The position numbers and the translations under genes were made by a program. The notes under the pieces are model-generated. The model was not told the origin of the DNA. It saw only the letters and a program-made list of their open reading frames with translations, and ran no database searches. Shown in pieces: positions 26,295 through 37,445 of a stretch of DNA of 64,000 nt. Within the stretch, counting starts at the first letter, position 1; each line of letters opens with the position of its first letter. The stretch lies in NCBI RefSeq assembly GCF_004519545.1, contig NZ_SDKM01000004.1, positions 62,001 through 126,000 of the forward strand, given 5' to 3'. Origin of the DNA: Nocardioides guangzhouensis. GTDB lineage: Bacteria > Actinomycetota > Actinomycetes > Propionibacteriales > Nocardioidaceae.

Positions 26295-27707
26295 ATGTTG
26301 AATGGCCGCATGTTGCCACGAGTTGCCGTCGGTCTGTCCACGGGTCCGGGGTGGGTCGACAGCCTCGCCTCACTCGACCGCCAGTCGTTGCCCCCCCGCG
26401 ACGTCGAGGTCCTGCTCCTCGACTCCGGCGACGATCCTGACCTGACCCGGCGACTGGTGGACGCGGTGCACCACCGCACCAACGTCCGGCTGACGCAGGC
26501 CGGACCGGCCGGCGACACCCCCTCGGCACAACACCTCGCGAAACTGACGTCGGCCGACTACGTGCTCGAGCTGCCGGCCGGGTCCCGGGTCACCCGGTCG
26601 GGTCTGGACTGCCTGGTCCGCGCCGCTGACCGCAGCAACGCCGACGCCTGCACCGGACAGGTGGGGCGTCCGTCGCGAGGGCTCGCTCTCGTCCCGGACG
26701 GCGCACCGGCCACCTGGGGGCGGCTGCTGCGACGCAGCACGCTCGAAGGCGGCGACCCGGTCGAGGTCGAGGAGACGGTGCCGGACGTCGTGCTGTTCGA
26801 CGGCCCGAACGGTTCGTCGGCCGTTCCGGGTGACGAGCCCGACGTGGACACGGCGCCCCGTGCGACGGACGTGCGGTGGACCGGCGGTGTCCTCCACCTG
26901 GCCCTCGAGCTCCCGCCGTCAACCGGGGCCGACGCCCGGGTCACGGTCTCCCTCTTCTCGCCGGTCGTCGGCATCGACTGGCCCGTCGACGAGCGGGCCG
27001 TGGAGGCAGGGCCGACGTCCGGGACCGACGTCCGGTCCCTCCTGGTCGCGGTCGACCCGGCCACGCTGGCCGCGGGTCAGCCCCTGCCCACCGGTACCTG
27101 GTGGCCGGTGGTCCGGGTCCACCACGAGGGCCGACCGGCGAGCGTCTCGCTCGTCCGGGTCGGTCGCCGCCGCGCCGCTGGCGGCACCCATCACGGAATC
27201 CCCGTCGTCACGTTCGCGGAGCGGGGACGCCTCGGCCTCGATGTCGGCGCGAGCGACCACCCCCTGGTCCCCCGGATCCGCGCCGGCCAGTGCCGGGTCG
27301 AGGAGAGCGCGCGGGGCAGCCTGATGACCTGCCACGTCCCCGAGCTGGACCTGGAGCCGGGCGCCCGGCTCCGTGGGCACGTGCGCCTCGGCCGTTTCGA
27401 GGCGCTGGCCGACCTGGAGGGAGCCGCCGGGGGTGGCGCGGACCTGACCGCCTGGGTCAGCGGGCTGCCGGGCTCCTCCCGGCTGTTCACCAAGTTCTCG
27501 TCGTCCGGCTACTCGCCGACCGGCGCCCGGCTGGTCATCGACGGCACGGGCGGGATGCGGGTCCGGCCGGTACGACGGAAGGGCGGAGGCGGCGAGCAGG
27601 CTGCCCCGGCTGCCCCGGCTGCTCCGGGCCGCACCGACCCGGTGCGCTGGTCGCGGCAGCGTCTTGCCCCGGTGCTGCGCCGGCTGAAGAAGGTCACGCG
27701 TCGCTAG
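26295..27707 (+). CDS. glycosyltransferase-like protein lacking the DxD motif
   Basis: The 470-residue protein starts like a GT2 enzyme (PRVAVGLSTGPGWVDSLASL, then DVEVLLLDSGDDPDL), but the place of the metal-binding DxD reads LELPAGSRV. So it is probably not a normal glycosyltransferase. The middle and end (about residues 195-430) look like two beta-sandwich domains similar in style to the middle of the TagF-like protein at 12339, and the last 40 residues are basic. It could be a TagF-type protein that has lost its transferase domain. ATG 26310 is an alternative start. Confidence 0.6.
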   Translation: MLNGRMLPRVAVGLSTGPGWVDSLASLDRQSLPPRDVEVLLLDSGDDPDLTRRLVDAVHHRTNVRLTQAGPAGDTPSAQHLAKLTSADYVLELPAGSRVTRSGLDCLVRAADRSNADACTGQVGRPSRGLALVPDGAPATWGRLLRRSTLEGGDPVEVEETVPDVVLFDGPNGSSAVPGDEPDVDTAPRATDVRWTGGVLHLALELPPSTGADARVTVSLFSPVVGIDWPVDERAVEAGPTSGTDVRSLLVAVDPATLAAGQPLPTGTWWPVVRVHHEGRPASVSLVRVGRRRAAGGTHHGIPVVTFAERGRLGLDVGASDHPLVPRIRAGQCRVEESARGSLMTCHVPELDLEPGARLRGHVRLGRFEALADLEGAAGGGADLTAWVSGLPGSSRLFTKFSSSGYSPTGARLVIDGTGGMRVRPVRRKGGGGEQAAPAAPAAPGRTDPVRWSRQRLAPVLRRLKKVTRR

Positions 27708-27736
27708 CCGGGCCGTTCCCGACAGGTGACCTGCCG

Positions 27737-28489
27737 TCAGTTGTCCATCGGGGCATAGGCCTCGCCGAGGTCGGCGGCCAGCTGCTCGCGCAGCCGGCGG
27801 TGGAAGTCCGGGGCGGGCGCGTTCCGCTGCTCGCGCAGCACCGACCAGAAGCCCGCCTCGAGGATGCGCTCGGGAGCGTGCACGGCGCTCCGCTCGAGGA
27901 TCTGCCTCGGGACGGGCTGCGGGTCGGGGCGGCGGAACTCGGCCATGATCGCGTCGTACTCGTCCACCAGCGTGGAGTCGGCGGGGTCCAGGCCGAGCAC
28001 CAGCATGAGGCCCGTCGGCTGGGTGTCGACCAGGACCGTCGTCACGTCCGGACGGTGGCGCTGCAGGGTGGGGATGACGGAGTAGACGTCGCCGGTCCAT
28101 GCGCTGGTGTGACGCTGGCGTGCGGCCTCGTCGACGGTGCGGGGCAGCACGTCGTCGAAGACGATCACCGAGGCCGGGCTGCAGTGACGCTCGGTGTTGA
28201 TGAGGTCGCGCAGGGCGAACTCGAACAGGTGGAGCCCGTCGATGAAGGCGAGGTCGACCGGGTCGCGCAGCGCCGCGAGCGGCTTCTCGCGCGCGAAGAA
28301 CTCGTCGCTGGTCGTGCGATGCAGGTGCACCTCGCCGGACAGCTCGGCGGTCACCCGATATGCAGGGTCGACACCGACCGCGGGACAGCGCGCCAGGGAC
28401 AGCGACATCCCGTTGCGGATGCCGATCTCCAGGTACGCGCGCGGCTCGAGGAGGGCGTGCAGCTGCGCGAGGAACGTGGTGTATCGCAT
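27737..28489 (-). CDS. class I SAM methyltransferase (Methyltransf_24 type)
   Basis: The 250-residue protein has the SAM-binding segment YLEIGIRNGMSLSLA (residues 19-33) and the later FIDGLHLFEFALRDL, which corresponds to the FIDGDHxYE motif of sugar and O-methyltransferases. The C-terminal tail (about 60 residues) is not typical. It lies 39 bp downstream of folE in the same direction and convergent with the GT-like gene, so it may be expressed from the folE operon. It may methylate a surface glycan; that is inferred from its neighbours. Confidence 0.72.
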   Translation of the reverse strand: MRYTTFLAQLHALLEPRAYLEIGIRNGMSLSLARCPAVGVDPAYRVTAELSGEVHLHRTTSDEFFAREKPLAALRDPVDLAFIDGLHLFEFALRDLINTERHCSPASVIVFDDVLPRTVDEAARQRHTSAWTGDVYSVIPTLQRHRPDVTTVLVDTQPTGLMLVLGLDPADSTLVDEYDAIMAEFRRPDPQPVPRQILERSAVHAPERILEAGFWSVLREQRNAPAPDFHRRLREQLAADLGEAYAPMDN

Positions 28490-28528
28490 GGCGAGCAGAC
28501 TAACCGGACGCCGAGTGGTGCTGGTCGG

Positions 28529-29139
28529 TCACCGGTTGCGGTGGATGAGCGCCATCGCCTCGGAGCGGGTTGCGGCGTTGTGCATGATCCCGCGCACGGC
28601 TGAGGTGATGGTGCGGGCGCCGGCCTTGCGGACGCCGCGCATCGTCATGCAGAGGTGCTCGGCCTCGATCACCACGATCACGCCCCGGGCCTCGAGCAGC
28701 TCCATGAGCGCGTCGGCGACCTGCGTGGTCAGCCGCTCCTGCACCTGCGGGCGCTTGGCGTAGACGTCGACCAGTCGGGCCAGCTTGGACAGTCCGGTGA
28801 TCTTGCCGGTCTCGGCGGGGATGTAGCCGACGTGCGCGACGCCGGTGAACGGCACCAGGTGGTGCTCGCACATCGACCAGAGCTCGATGTCGCGGACCAG
28901 CACCATCTCGTCGTGGCCGAGGTCGAAGGTCGTGGTGAGCACGTCCTCCGGCGACTGGTGCAGACCCTGGGTCAGCTCGGCGTACGCCCGCGCCACCCGG
29001 GCCGGGGTCTCCCGCAGGCCCTCCCGCCCGGGGTCCTCGCCGATCGCGGCGAGGAGCTCGCGGACCGCTGCCTCGGCGCGCGCGTAGTCGAACGGCGGCA
29101 CGTCCGCGGGGTCGCGAACGGTGCGGTCGATCGGGTCGG

Positions 29140-29143
<4 letters not shown>
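28529..29143 (-). CDS. folE: GTP cyclohydrolase I
   Basis: The 204-residue enzyme opens GTP and forms dihydroneopterin triphosphate, the first step of folate synthesis. The zinc ligands are visible in [10 protein letters not shown] and [12 protein letters not shown] 29143 forms a GTGA overlap with the ftsH stop codon, so it is translated from the ftsH message. The other three folate genes start 4 kb further downstream. Confidence 0.96.
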
Positions 29144-31245
<2,102 letters not shown>

Positions 31246-31336
31246 AGACTTCTCTCGGGACAGCTCAGGACAGGGCTGAGCAGTGACCTATGTGAACAGT
31301 GACGGTACAGGGTGACGGCAACCGCGCGGGGCGGGA

Positions 31337-31888
31337 TCAGGAGTAGACGTGCGGCGCGAGGGTGCCGATGCACCGGAGGTTGCGGTAGCGCTCCTGGTAG
31401 TCGAGGCCGTAGCCGACCACGAACTCGTTGGGGATGTCCCAGCCGACGTACTTCGGCTCGACCGGCATGGCCAGCGCCTCCGGCTTGCGCAGCAGCGTGG
31501 CGATCTCGACACTGGCGGCGTTGCGGCTGGAGAGGTTCGAGATGAGCCAGCTCAGGGTCAGGCCGGTGTCGATGATCTCGTCGACCACCAGCACGTGGCG
31601 ACCGGTGATGTCCGTGTCGAGGTCCTTGAGGATCCGCACCACGCCGCTGGACTTGGTGCCGGAGCCGTAGGAGCTGACCGCCATCCAGTCCATCTCGAGG
31701 TGGCGGTCCAGGCAGCGGGCCAGGTCGGCCATCACCATCACGGCGCCGCGCAGGACGCCGACCATGAGCAGGTCCTTGCCGTCGTAGTCCGCCTCGATGA
31801 GCTTGGCCATCTCCGCGAGCTTGGCCTGGATCTCCTCCTCGGTGAACAGGATGTTGACCAGGTCGCTCTCGATGTGGGCGGACTCCAT
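31337..31888 (-). CDS. hpt: hypoxanthine phosphoribosyltransferase
   Basis: The 183-residue enzyme salvages hypoxanthine and guanine with PRPP. VLVVDEIIDTGLTL is the PRPP-binding motif, and LMVGVLRGAVMVMADL is the other typical segment. It lies between tilS and ftsH, five bases from the tilS stop codon, as in many Gram-positive bacteria where these three genes are linked. Confidence 0.95.
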   Translation of the reverse strand: MESAHIESDLVNILFTEEEIQAKLAEMAKLIEADYDGKDLLMVGVLRGAVMVMADLARCLDRHLEMDWMAVSSYGSGTKSSGVVRILKDLDTDITGRHVLVVDEIIDTGLTLSWLISNLSSRNAASVEIATLLRKPEALAMPVEPKYVGWDIPNEFVVGYGLDYQERYRNLRCIGTLAPHVYS

Positions 31889-31893
31889 GGGAC

Positions 31894-32901
31894 TCAGCCT
31901 GCCACAGGAGTGGGGCGGAAGCGCAGGTGGCCGTCCCCCGGCCGCCCGTCGACGTACGCCGTGACCCGGCCGGGCAGCTGGACCTCTCCGCGGACGGTGC
32001 CGATCACGAGCGAGAGCAGCCCCTCGACGTGGACCGCGAACAGCTCGGAGGCGGGGGCTCCCGCGGCCAGCGCGGCCCGTCGTACGACGCGTCCGACGAC
32101 GGCGGCCGGGTGCGCCGCGAGCCCGGCCAGGGAGAGGGCGGTGCCGGTCCCCTCCCCCTCGGCCAGCTGCCCGAACGCGGCGTCCGCGAGGTCGTCGAGA
32201 GCCTCCATGTCGACTCGGAGCTGGTCGGCGGTCCGGGCCAGTGTGGTGGCGACCCCCGGCCCGAGCTCCTGCTCAAGCAGCGGCAGCACGGTGTGCCGGA
32301 CCCGCGACCGCAGGAACCGAGGGTCGTCGTTGTGCGGGTCGGACCACCAGGACATGCCCTCGGCCCGGCAGGCCGCCTCGGTCTGCGCCCGGGTGAGGTC
32401 GAGCAGGGGGCGGCGGTAGACCTCGAAGGAGCGTCGCATCCCGGCGATGGAACGGCCGCCGGAGCCACGGGTCAGCCCCATCAGCACGGTCTCGGCCTGG
32501 TCGTCCAGGGTGTGGCCGAGCAGCACCGCGGCGGCGCCGAGGCTGGCTGCGGCCTGGCCGAGCGCGGCGTACCGCGCCTCGCGGGCGGCAGCCTCCGGCC
32601 CCATCCCGGGCGCCTCGACGTGCACGCGGACCGCCATCGTCTCGTGCGCGCCGAGCGCCGCCATCTGGTCGACGACCGCGCCGGCCCGCTCCGACGACCC
32701 CTCCTGGAGGTCGTGGTCGACGGTCACGCCGATCACCCGCCAGCCGGCCGACCTCGCCTCGAAGACGGCGGCGGCGAGCAGGGCGAGGGAGTCGGCGCCA
32801 CCGGAGCAGCCGACCAGCACCGGACCGTCGGCGGGGCCGACGGCGGCCAGGTCGCGGCGTACGGCGAGGCGCACCGCCGCGACCGCCGGGTCGAGGGGCA
32901 C
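31894..32901 (-). CDS. tilS: tRNA(Ile)-lysidine synthetase
   Basis: The 335-residue ATP pyrophosphatase modifies the wobble cytidine of tRNA-Ile(CAU). The PP-loop GCSGGADSLAL is at about residues 31-41. GHTLDDQAETVLMGL and RPLLDLTR are TilS signatures. The C-terminal part is short compared with the E. coli enzyme, which is common in actinobacteria. The start is GTG 32901. Confidence 0.94.
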   Translation of the reverse strand: MPLDPAVAAVRLAVRRDLAAVGPADGPVLVGCSGGADSLALLAAAVFEARSAGWRVIGVTVDHDLQEGSSERAGAVVDQMAALGAHETMAVRVHVEAPGMGPEAAAREARYAALGQAAASLGAAAVLLGHTLDDQAETVLMGLTRGSGGRSIAGMRRSFEVYRRPLLDLTRAQTEAACRAEGMSWWSDPHNDDPRFLRSRVRHTVLPLLEQELGPGVATTLARTADQLRVDMEALDDLADAAFGQLAEGEGTGTALSLAGLAAHPAAVVGRVVRRAALAAGAPASELFAVHVEGLLSLVIGTVRGEVQLPGRVTAYVDGRPGDGHLRFRPTPVAG

Positions 32902-32910
32902 CGGACCGGC

Positions 32911-33978
32911 CTAGCCGTGCACCCGGGCCACCCAGGCGGCCGGGTCCTCGATCTCGGCCTTGCTCGGGAGGTTCTCCGGACCGGCCCACACCGCGTTGAA
33001 GTCCTCCATGCCGACCTTGTCGACCACCGCCCGTACGAACACGGCGCCGTCGCGGTACTGCGCCATCTTGGCCTCCATCCCGAGCAGCCGGCGCACGAGC
33101 CGGTCCAGCGAGGAGGCGCCCTTGCGGCGCTTGGTGAACCGACGCCGGATGGTGTCGACGGTGGGGATGACCTCGGGGCCGACGCCGTCCATGACCACGT
33201 CGGCGTGACCCTCGAGCAGCGACATCACCCCGGTGATCCGGTCGATGACGACCCGCTGCTCCGGCGAGCTCATCGCCTCCACCAGGCTGCCGCCCTCGCC
33301 CCGGATCACGTCACCGACGCGCTTGAGCCCGTCCTCGAGCATCCGGGCCGGCTCGACGCTGTCGGCGAGGTTCATGATCTCCGCGCGCAGGTGGTCGCGC
33401 ATCCAGGGAACCGCGGTGAACTGCACCCGGTGGGTCTCCTCGTGCAGGCAGACCCAGAGCCGGAAGTCGGTGGTGTCGACGTCGAGCTCGCGCTCCACGT
33501 GGACGATGTTCGGAGCGACCAGCAGCAGCCGGCCGGCGGGCTCGTGGAACGGGTCGAACTGACCGAGCACCTTGGAGCCGAGGAACCCGAGCAGCATCCC
33601 GACCTCGGCGCCCGTGACCCGGGAGCCGACGGCCTGGCTGATCGGCCCCGGGGCCCCCTTCTTCGACGACATCTTGTCGACCAGCGGGGTGAGCACGGTC
33701 GCGAACCCGTCGGCGTTCGCCCGCACCCAGCCCGGGCGGTCCACGACCAGCACCGGCGCGGTGTCCGTGGCGGCACTGAGCCGGGTGTACTCCCGGACCA
33801 GCCCGGTCGACCTGTGCGCGTCGTGACGCAGCTCGGCGACGACCGCGTCCGCCTCGGCGCGGCTGATCTCCGGCCCCTCGCCGGCGAACCGCGACCCCAC
33901 CTTGACCGCGAACTCCCAGTCGACCAGGGGCGTCGGGTCGCTCGGGCCCTGCGCGCTCTGACCGGGCTGCTCGCTCAT
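32911..33978 (-). CDS. zinc-dependent metalloprotease-like protein (DUF2342)
   Basis: The 355-residue protein has the motif HEETH at 179-183 in CLHEETHRVQF, the mark of the DUF2342 family, once named coenzyme F420 biosynthesis-associated protein. The place between dacB and tilS matches Rv3626c by memory. It has no signal peptide. A proteolytic role is predicted from the motif and is not shown. It starts at ATG 33978 and ends nine bases before the tilS start. Confidence 0.88.
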   Translation of the reverse strand: MSEQPGQSAQGPSDPTPLVDWEFAVKVGSRFAGEGPEISRAEADAVVAELRHDAHRSTGLVREYTRLSAATDTAPVLVVDRPGWVRANADGFATVLTPLVDKMSSKKGAPGPISQAVGSRVTGAEVGMLLGFLGSKVLGQFDPFHEPAGRLLLVAPNIVHVERELDVDTTDFRLWVCLHEETHRVQFTAVPWMRDHLRAEIMNLADSVEPARMLEDGLKRVGDVIRGEGGSLVEAMSSPEQRVVIDRITGVMSLLEGHADVVMDGVGPEVIPTVDTIRRRFTKRRKGASSLDRLVRRLLGMEAKMAQYRDGAVFVRAVVDKVGMEDFNAVWAGPENLPSKAEIEDPAAWVARVHG

Positions 33979-34017
33979 GCCCGGAACTCTACGGCCCTCG
34001 CCCCAGCCGACCCGTGC

Positions 34018-34105
34018 GAAATGGCGGGCCCGACCGTCCGAAGTGGCGGGCCCGACTGTCCGAAGTGCCGGCCTCAACCGTCCGAAATGGCGAGCCCAAC
34101 CGTGC
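34018..34105. repeat. four tandem units of 22 bp
   Basis: Four imperfect direct units begin at 34018, 34040, 34062 and 34084, each starting GAARTG. Read from two bases earlier they share the start CCGARRTG with the arrays at 34175 and 46335, while the second half differs. They lie in the spacer between dacB and the DUF2342 gene. Confidence 0.85.
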
Positions 34106-34122
34106 AACAAGGCGCGCGCTTT

Positions 34123-34160
34123 GGTTTCGAGACGCTCGCTGGGGCTCGCTCCTCAACCAG
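34123..34160. repeat. palindromic interspersed repeat (TTTCGAGAC/CTCAACCA family)
   Basis: The 38-bp unit runs from GGTTTCGAGACGCTCGCT to CTCCTCAACCAG. Its ends are imperfectly inverted (GGTT...AACC). Related copies are at 41139, 41195, 48080, 48133, 48187 and 60905. It lies behind the dacB gene. Confidence 0.8.
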
Positions 34161-34174
34161 CTGCCGGGCTTGCG

Positions 34175-34218
34175 CCGAGGTACCCCGTCTTGCGCTCCGA
34201 GGTGCCCCGTCTTGCGTC
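34175..34218. repeat. two tandem 22-bp units next to dacB stop
   Basis: Two units starting at 34175 and 34197 read CCGAGGTRCCCCGTCTTGCG plus two bases. They reach the stop codon of dacB (34217). The same sequence family makes up the larger array at 46335. Confidence 0.82.
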
Positions 34219-35644
34219 AGCCGCAGCGGCACGCGCCGAGCGCAGCGGCCATCTGGTCGAGGGTGGCCCGCGCGTCGAGGGTGTCCTCGAGCCGCACCTT
34301 GTCCGCGATCAGCACGAACGACATGAGGTTGCCCTGGCGGTCGGTGGTCACGCCGGCCAGCCCGTGCACGCCGGTGAGGGTGCCGGTCTTCGCGCGCACG
34401 CGCCCGCGGCCGGCCGGGGCACCCTTGTCGAAGCGGAACGCGAGCGAGCCGGTGAACCCCGCGACCGGGAGGCCGGTGATCGCCGCCCGCAGCTCGGGGC
34501 GCTCCGCGTCGGCCGCGTGCGCGAGCACGTCGAGGAGGGTGGCCGGCTGCAGCCGGTCGCTCCGCGAGAGCCCGCTGCCGTCGTGGATCACGGCACCGTC
34601 GAGGTCGACGCCGATCCCGGTCAGTACCTGGCGTACGGCGCGCGCCCCGCCCACGAAGGACCCTCCGGTCCCCTCGGCGAGGCCGACCTGGTGGGAGAGC
34701 ACGTCGGCGCCCTCGTTGTCGCTGGTCGCGAGCACCTTCTCGACGATCTGCCACAGAGGTGGGCTCTGCACAGACGCGACGTCGGCCGACTCCCCTGACT
34801 TCACGCGCTTCGGGGTCCCGGCCACGGTGATCCCGGCCTTCTCCAGCCCGGCGACGAACGCGTCGGCGGCGACCGCGGCCGGGTCCTGGTCGAAGCCGTA
34901 CTGGCCCGGCGTGGTGCCCTGGTCCACCCAGAGCGCCGAGATCGGCGCGGCCACGTCGGCGTACGTCGGCGGCCAGGTCGGGCTCGCCTTCGGACCGGTG
35001 AAGAGGTGGTCGTCGTACTGCACGCGGACAGTCGTACGCCCTGCCGCCTTCAGCGCCGCGGCGGTCTTGCCGGCCAGCGTGGTGACGTCCGCGACCCTGG
35101 GGTACGACGAGCGGCCCGGCTTGCGGGCGAGGTAGGGGTCGCCGCCGCCGACCAGCACGATGTCGCGTGGCTTCGCGCCGTCGACCACCCGGGTGGTGAA
35201 CGTGGCGCCCGGGCCGAGCGACTCGAGCGCGGCGACCGTGGTCAGCAGCTTCATCGTCGAGGCGGGCGTGGCCGGGCCACGGCCCTGCTCGAACACCGGG
35301 TCCTGCCCGGGTTGGGCCACCGCGACGACGACGTGCGGGCCGAGGTCCTTGTCCTTCAGGTATGGCGCCAGGGCGGCGCGGACCTTCGTCGTACGCACGC
35401 TGCCACCCGGCAGCTCGCCGGCGACCGGCGCCGGGGTCGGGAGCTCGGGCAGCTCGAGCCCCTCGGGCGGCTCGACGCCCGCCGGGCCGGCCTCGTCCCG
35501 GGACAGGCCCAGCTTGTCGCCGAGGTCGTACTCGAAGGAGACGAACGCACCCGCCAGCACTGCCAGCACCAGGGCGACCGGCAGCCACCGGTAGAGCGGC
35601 CGGGAGAACCGTCGGCCGTCGTGGCGTGCGTCACTACGACCCAC
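34217..35644 (-). CDS. dacB: D-alanyl-D-alanine carboxypeptidase/endopeptidase (PBP4 type)
   Basis: The 475-residue protein has an N-terminal membrane anchor or signal (about residues 18-36), then the penicillin-binding-protein fold of family S13. The active-site motifs are STMK (Ser129, Lys132), SDN in ATSDNEGAD, and KTG in AKTGTLTG. It trims or cleaves peptidoglycan cross-links outside the membrane. GTG 35644 has GGGAG five bases upstream. It is divergent from ppa with a 149-bp spacer, as in other actinobacteria. Confidence 0.93.
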   Translation of the reverse strand: MGRSDARHDGRRFSRPLYRWLPVALVLAVLAGAFVSFEYDLGDKLGLSRDEAGPAGVEPPEGLELPELPTPAPVAGELPGGSVRTTKVRAALAPYLKDKDLGPHVVVAVAQPGQDPVFEQGRGPATPASTMKLLTTVAALESLGPGATFTTRVVDGAKPRDIVLVGGGDPYLARKPGRSSYPRVADVTTLAGKTAAALKAAGRTTVRVQYDDHLFTGPKASPTWPPTYADVAAPISALWVDQGTTPGQYGFDQDPAAVAADAFVAGLEKAGITVAGTPKRVKSGESADVASVQSPPLWQIVEKVLATSDNEGADVLSHQVGLAEGTGGSFVGGARAVRQVLTGIGVDLDGAVIHDGSGLSRSDRLQPATLLDVLAHAADAERPELRAAITGLPVAGFTGSLAFRFDKGAPAGRGRVRAKTGTLTGVHGLAGVTTDRQGNLMSFVLIADKVRLEDTLDARATLDQMAAALGACRCG

Positions 35645-35793
35645 GAAATCTCCCTTCCGAGTACGCGATTGCAACCATTGTGCGGGAGGATGGCCCCGGC
35701 CCGGCGCCCGGGTCACACCGACGTCCGGGAGGCCGGCCCCCGCGGCCGCGGCCCCCGTCCGCCCGACCGGTGCCTGACGATGTGGAGGATGAA

Positions 35794-36291
35794 GTGCTGG
35801 AGTTCGACGTCCTGGTCGAGATCCCCAAGGGTGAGCGCAACAAGTACGAGGTCGACCACACCAGCGGCCGGCTCCGCCTGGACCGGATGCTGTTCACGTC
35901 GACGGCGTACCCGGCCGACTACGGCTACATCGAGAACACCCTGGGCCAGGACGGCGACCCCCTGGACGCCCTGGTGATCCTCCAGGCGCCGACCTTCCCC
36001 GGCTGCCTCATCGCCTGCCGCGCGATCGGCATGTTCCGCATGACCGACGAGGCCGGCGGCGACGACAAGGTCCTCTGCGTCCCATCGCACGACCCGCGTC
36101 TCGAGCACCTGCGAGACATCAACCACGTGTCGAAGTTCGACCGCCTCGAGATCCAGCACTTCTTCGAGGTCTACAAGGACCTCGAGCCCGGCAAGTCCGT
36201 CGAAGGCGCCAACTGGGTCGGCCGCGACGAGGCCGAGGCCGAGGTCCGCGCCTCGTTCGACCGCTTCCAGGAGTCCGGCGGCCACCACTGA
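35794..36291 (+). CDS. ppa: inorganic pyrophosphatase
   Basis: The 165-residue family I enzyme hydrolyses pyrophosphate in the cytoplasm. [13 protein letters not shown] and the metal site DGDPLDALV are diagnostic. GTG 35794 sits five bases after GGAGG (35784-35788), which makes this start better than the earlier in-frame GTG at 35782. The spacer to the divergent dacB gene must hold both promoters. Its stop lies ten bases before the left repeat of the element at 36301. Confidence 0.95.
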   Translation: MLEFDVLVEIPKGERNKYEVDHTSGRLRLDRMLFTSTAYPADYGYIENTLGQDGDPLDALVILQAPTFPGCLIACRAIGMFRMTDEAGGDDKVLCVPSHDPRLEHLRDINHVSKFDRLEIQHFFEVYKDLEPGKSVEGANWVGRDEAEAEVRASFDRFQESGGHH

Positions 36292-36300
36292 GGCCGCAAA

Positions 36301-36382
36301 ATTTCCCCGGACGTCCGGGGAATCCATGCCCTGTCAGGGAATGCTTCCCCTGACAGGGCATCAATTTCCCTGACCAGTCAGG
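36301..36382. repeat. left terminal inverted repeat with nested hairpins
   Basis: The repeat contains three parts. One is a perfect 20-bp palindrome TTCCCCGGACGTCCGGGGAA (36303-36322). The next is a hairpin (36326-36361) with arms ATGCCCTGTCAGGG / CCCTGACAGGGCAT. The last is CCTGACCAGTCAGG (36369-36382), which overlaps the end of the gene. Its reverse complement aligns with 37446-37524. Confidence 0.9.
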
Positions 36383-37328
36383 CCGCAGCCTGGTCTGCGA
36401 ACGCCCGTCGCACCTTGCGCGCGAGTCGCACGGGGTCGTAGAGGTCCGCCCACGTGACCCGAATGCAGATCCAGCCGGTGAGTCGGCGCACTTCGTCCTC
36501 CCGGAACTTCTCCCGCATGACCGCGTCAGCCGGGGTTTCTCCTTCACGCAAGAAGTCGACGTACTTGCTCTTGCCGTCGAACTCCAGCCAGACCTTCTGT
36601 GCGGGCCACGCGAAGTCGAGGCGGGCCACCAGCCGGCCCCGGTCACGAACCTCGAACTGGGGGATCGGAGTAGGTAGGCCCTGGGAGCGGAGGTGGAAGT
36701 ACGTTCGCATCTCGCCGAGGGACTCGAGCCGCGGGTCGATGAGGGAGAGCACCACGCGCGTGGCCAGCGAGTGCGGTCGGGACTCCACGGCTTCGTACGC
36801 CCCGACCAGCTGCGGCACAGTGCACTCGCCAGCGCGTACCAGGCCGCATCCGACCACCAGTCCGTGCTCTGAGTCCGTGGTCGCCATGACGTCCAGCGCT
36901 GTTCGCACGGGTGAGGTCACCATCAGTCCGTTGCGGTACGTCACGTCGCCGACGAACAGGCGGCCACGGTGCTGGCACACACGCGCCTCGCGTCGACCTC
37001 CCCGCTGATCCAGCCGGGTCAGGTGGACGTCCGTCAGGGGGAGATCCCAGGCCGGCACGCCGTACTCGAGAAGCGCAGACCCGTGCGAGAGAACTGCCCG
37101 GGACTTCGTCTTGGACAGAACGGCGCGCGCGAGCACCCTGTGTCGGGCCGCTTCGTCGAGCTCACCCCACTGGCTGGCCGCCATGAACGCGCCGTTCCGC
37201 ACACGGTGCCATGCGCCACTCTTGACCATCCGTGCGATGTAGTTGTCGTCGTTCCCGGCGCTGAGCACGTCCGCTCGAGTGAACAGTCCCATCGTCAGGT
37301 CGGTCCGGGCAGCGTGGTCTGGGTTCAT
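36378..37328 (-). CDS. AbiEi-like protein with Vsr/DUF559-like endonuclease fold
   Basis: The 316-residue protein begins with an AbiEi-type winged-helix segment (about residues 10-60; LFTRADVLSAGNDDNYIARM), as in type IV toxin-antitoxin antitoxins. The end (about 235-316) resembles DUF559/Vsr-like nucleases, with a possible active site Asp238, Glu249, Asp251 and Lys253 in RLDFAW and WLEFDGK. No AbiEii toxin gene is nearby. Such solitary proteins are frequent in actinobacteria and often in several copies. It is framed on both sides by structured inverted repeats. Confidence 0.75.
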   Translation of the reverse strand: MNPDHAARTDLTMGLFTRADVLSAGNDDNYIARMVKSGAWHRVRNGAFMAASQWGELDEAARHRVLARAVLSKTKSRAVLSHGSALLEYGVPAWDLPLTDVHLTRLDQRGGRREARVCQHRGRLFVGDVTYRNGLMVTSPVRTALDVMATTDSEHGLVVGCGLVRAGECTVPQLVGAYEAVESRPHSLATRVVLSLIDPRLESLGEMRTYFHLRSQGLPTPIPQFEVRDRGRLVARLDFAWPAQKVWLEFDGKSKYVDFLREGETPADAVMREKFREDEVRRLTGWICIRVTWADLYDPVRLARKVRRAFADQAAA

Positions 37329-37445
37329 GGCCACAGGTTGCGACCGGACGTCCGTCCACCCGGGTCGCGCGCTGGGCACCTGTGGAAATCACTCGGGCGA
37401 TGGCGGTCTGTGGACGAAGACCGGGCCGCCCTCGCCGACCTTCCG

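Noticed and set aside
34018..34218. CRISPR array
   Set aside because: The 22-bp units have no constant repeat separated by unique spacers, the period is too short, and no cas gene is in the window.
36378..37328. Complete AbiE toxin-antitoxin system
   Set aside because: Only the AbiEi-like domain is present; no AbiEii nucleotidyltransferase toxin lies on either side, and the C-terminal part is nuclease-like.
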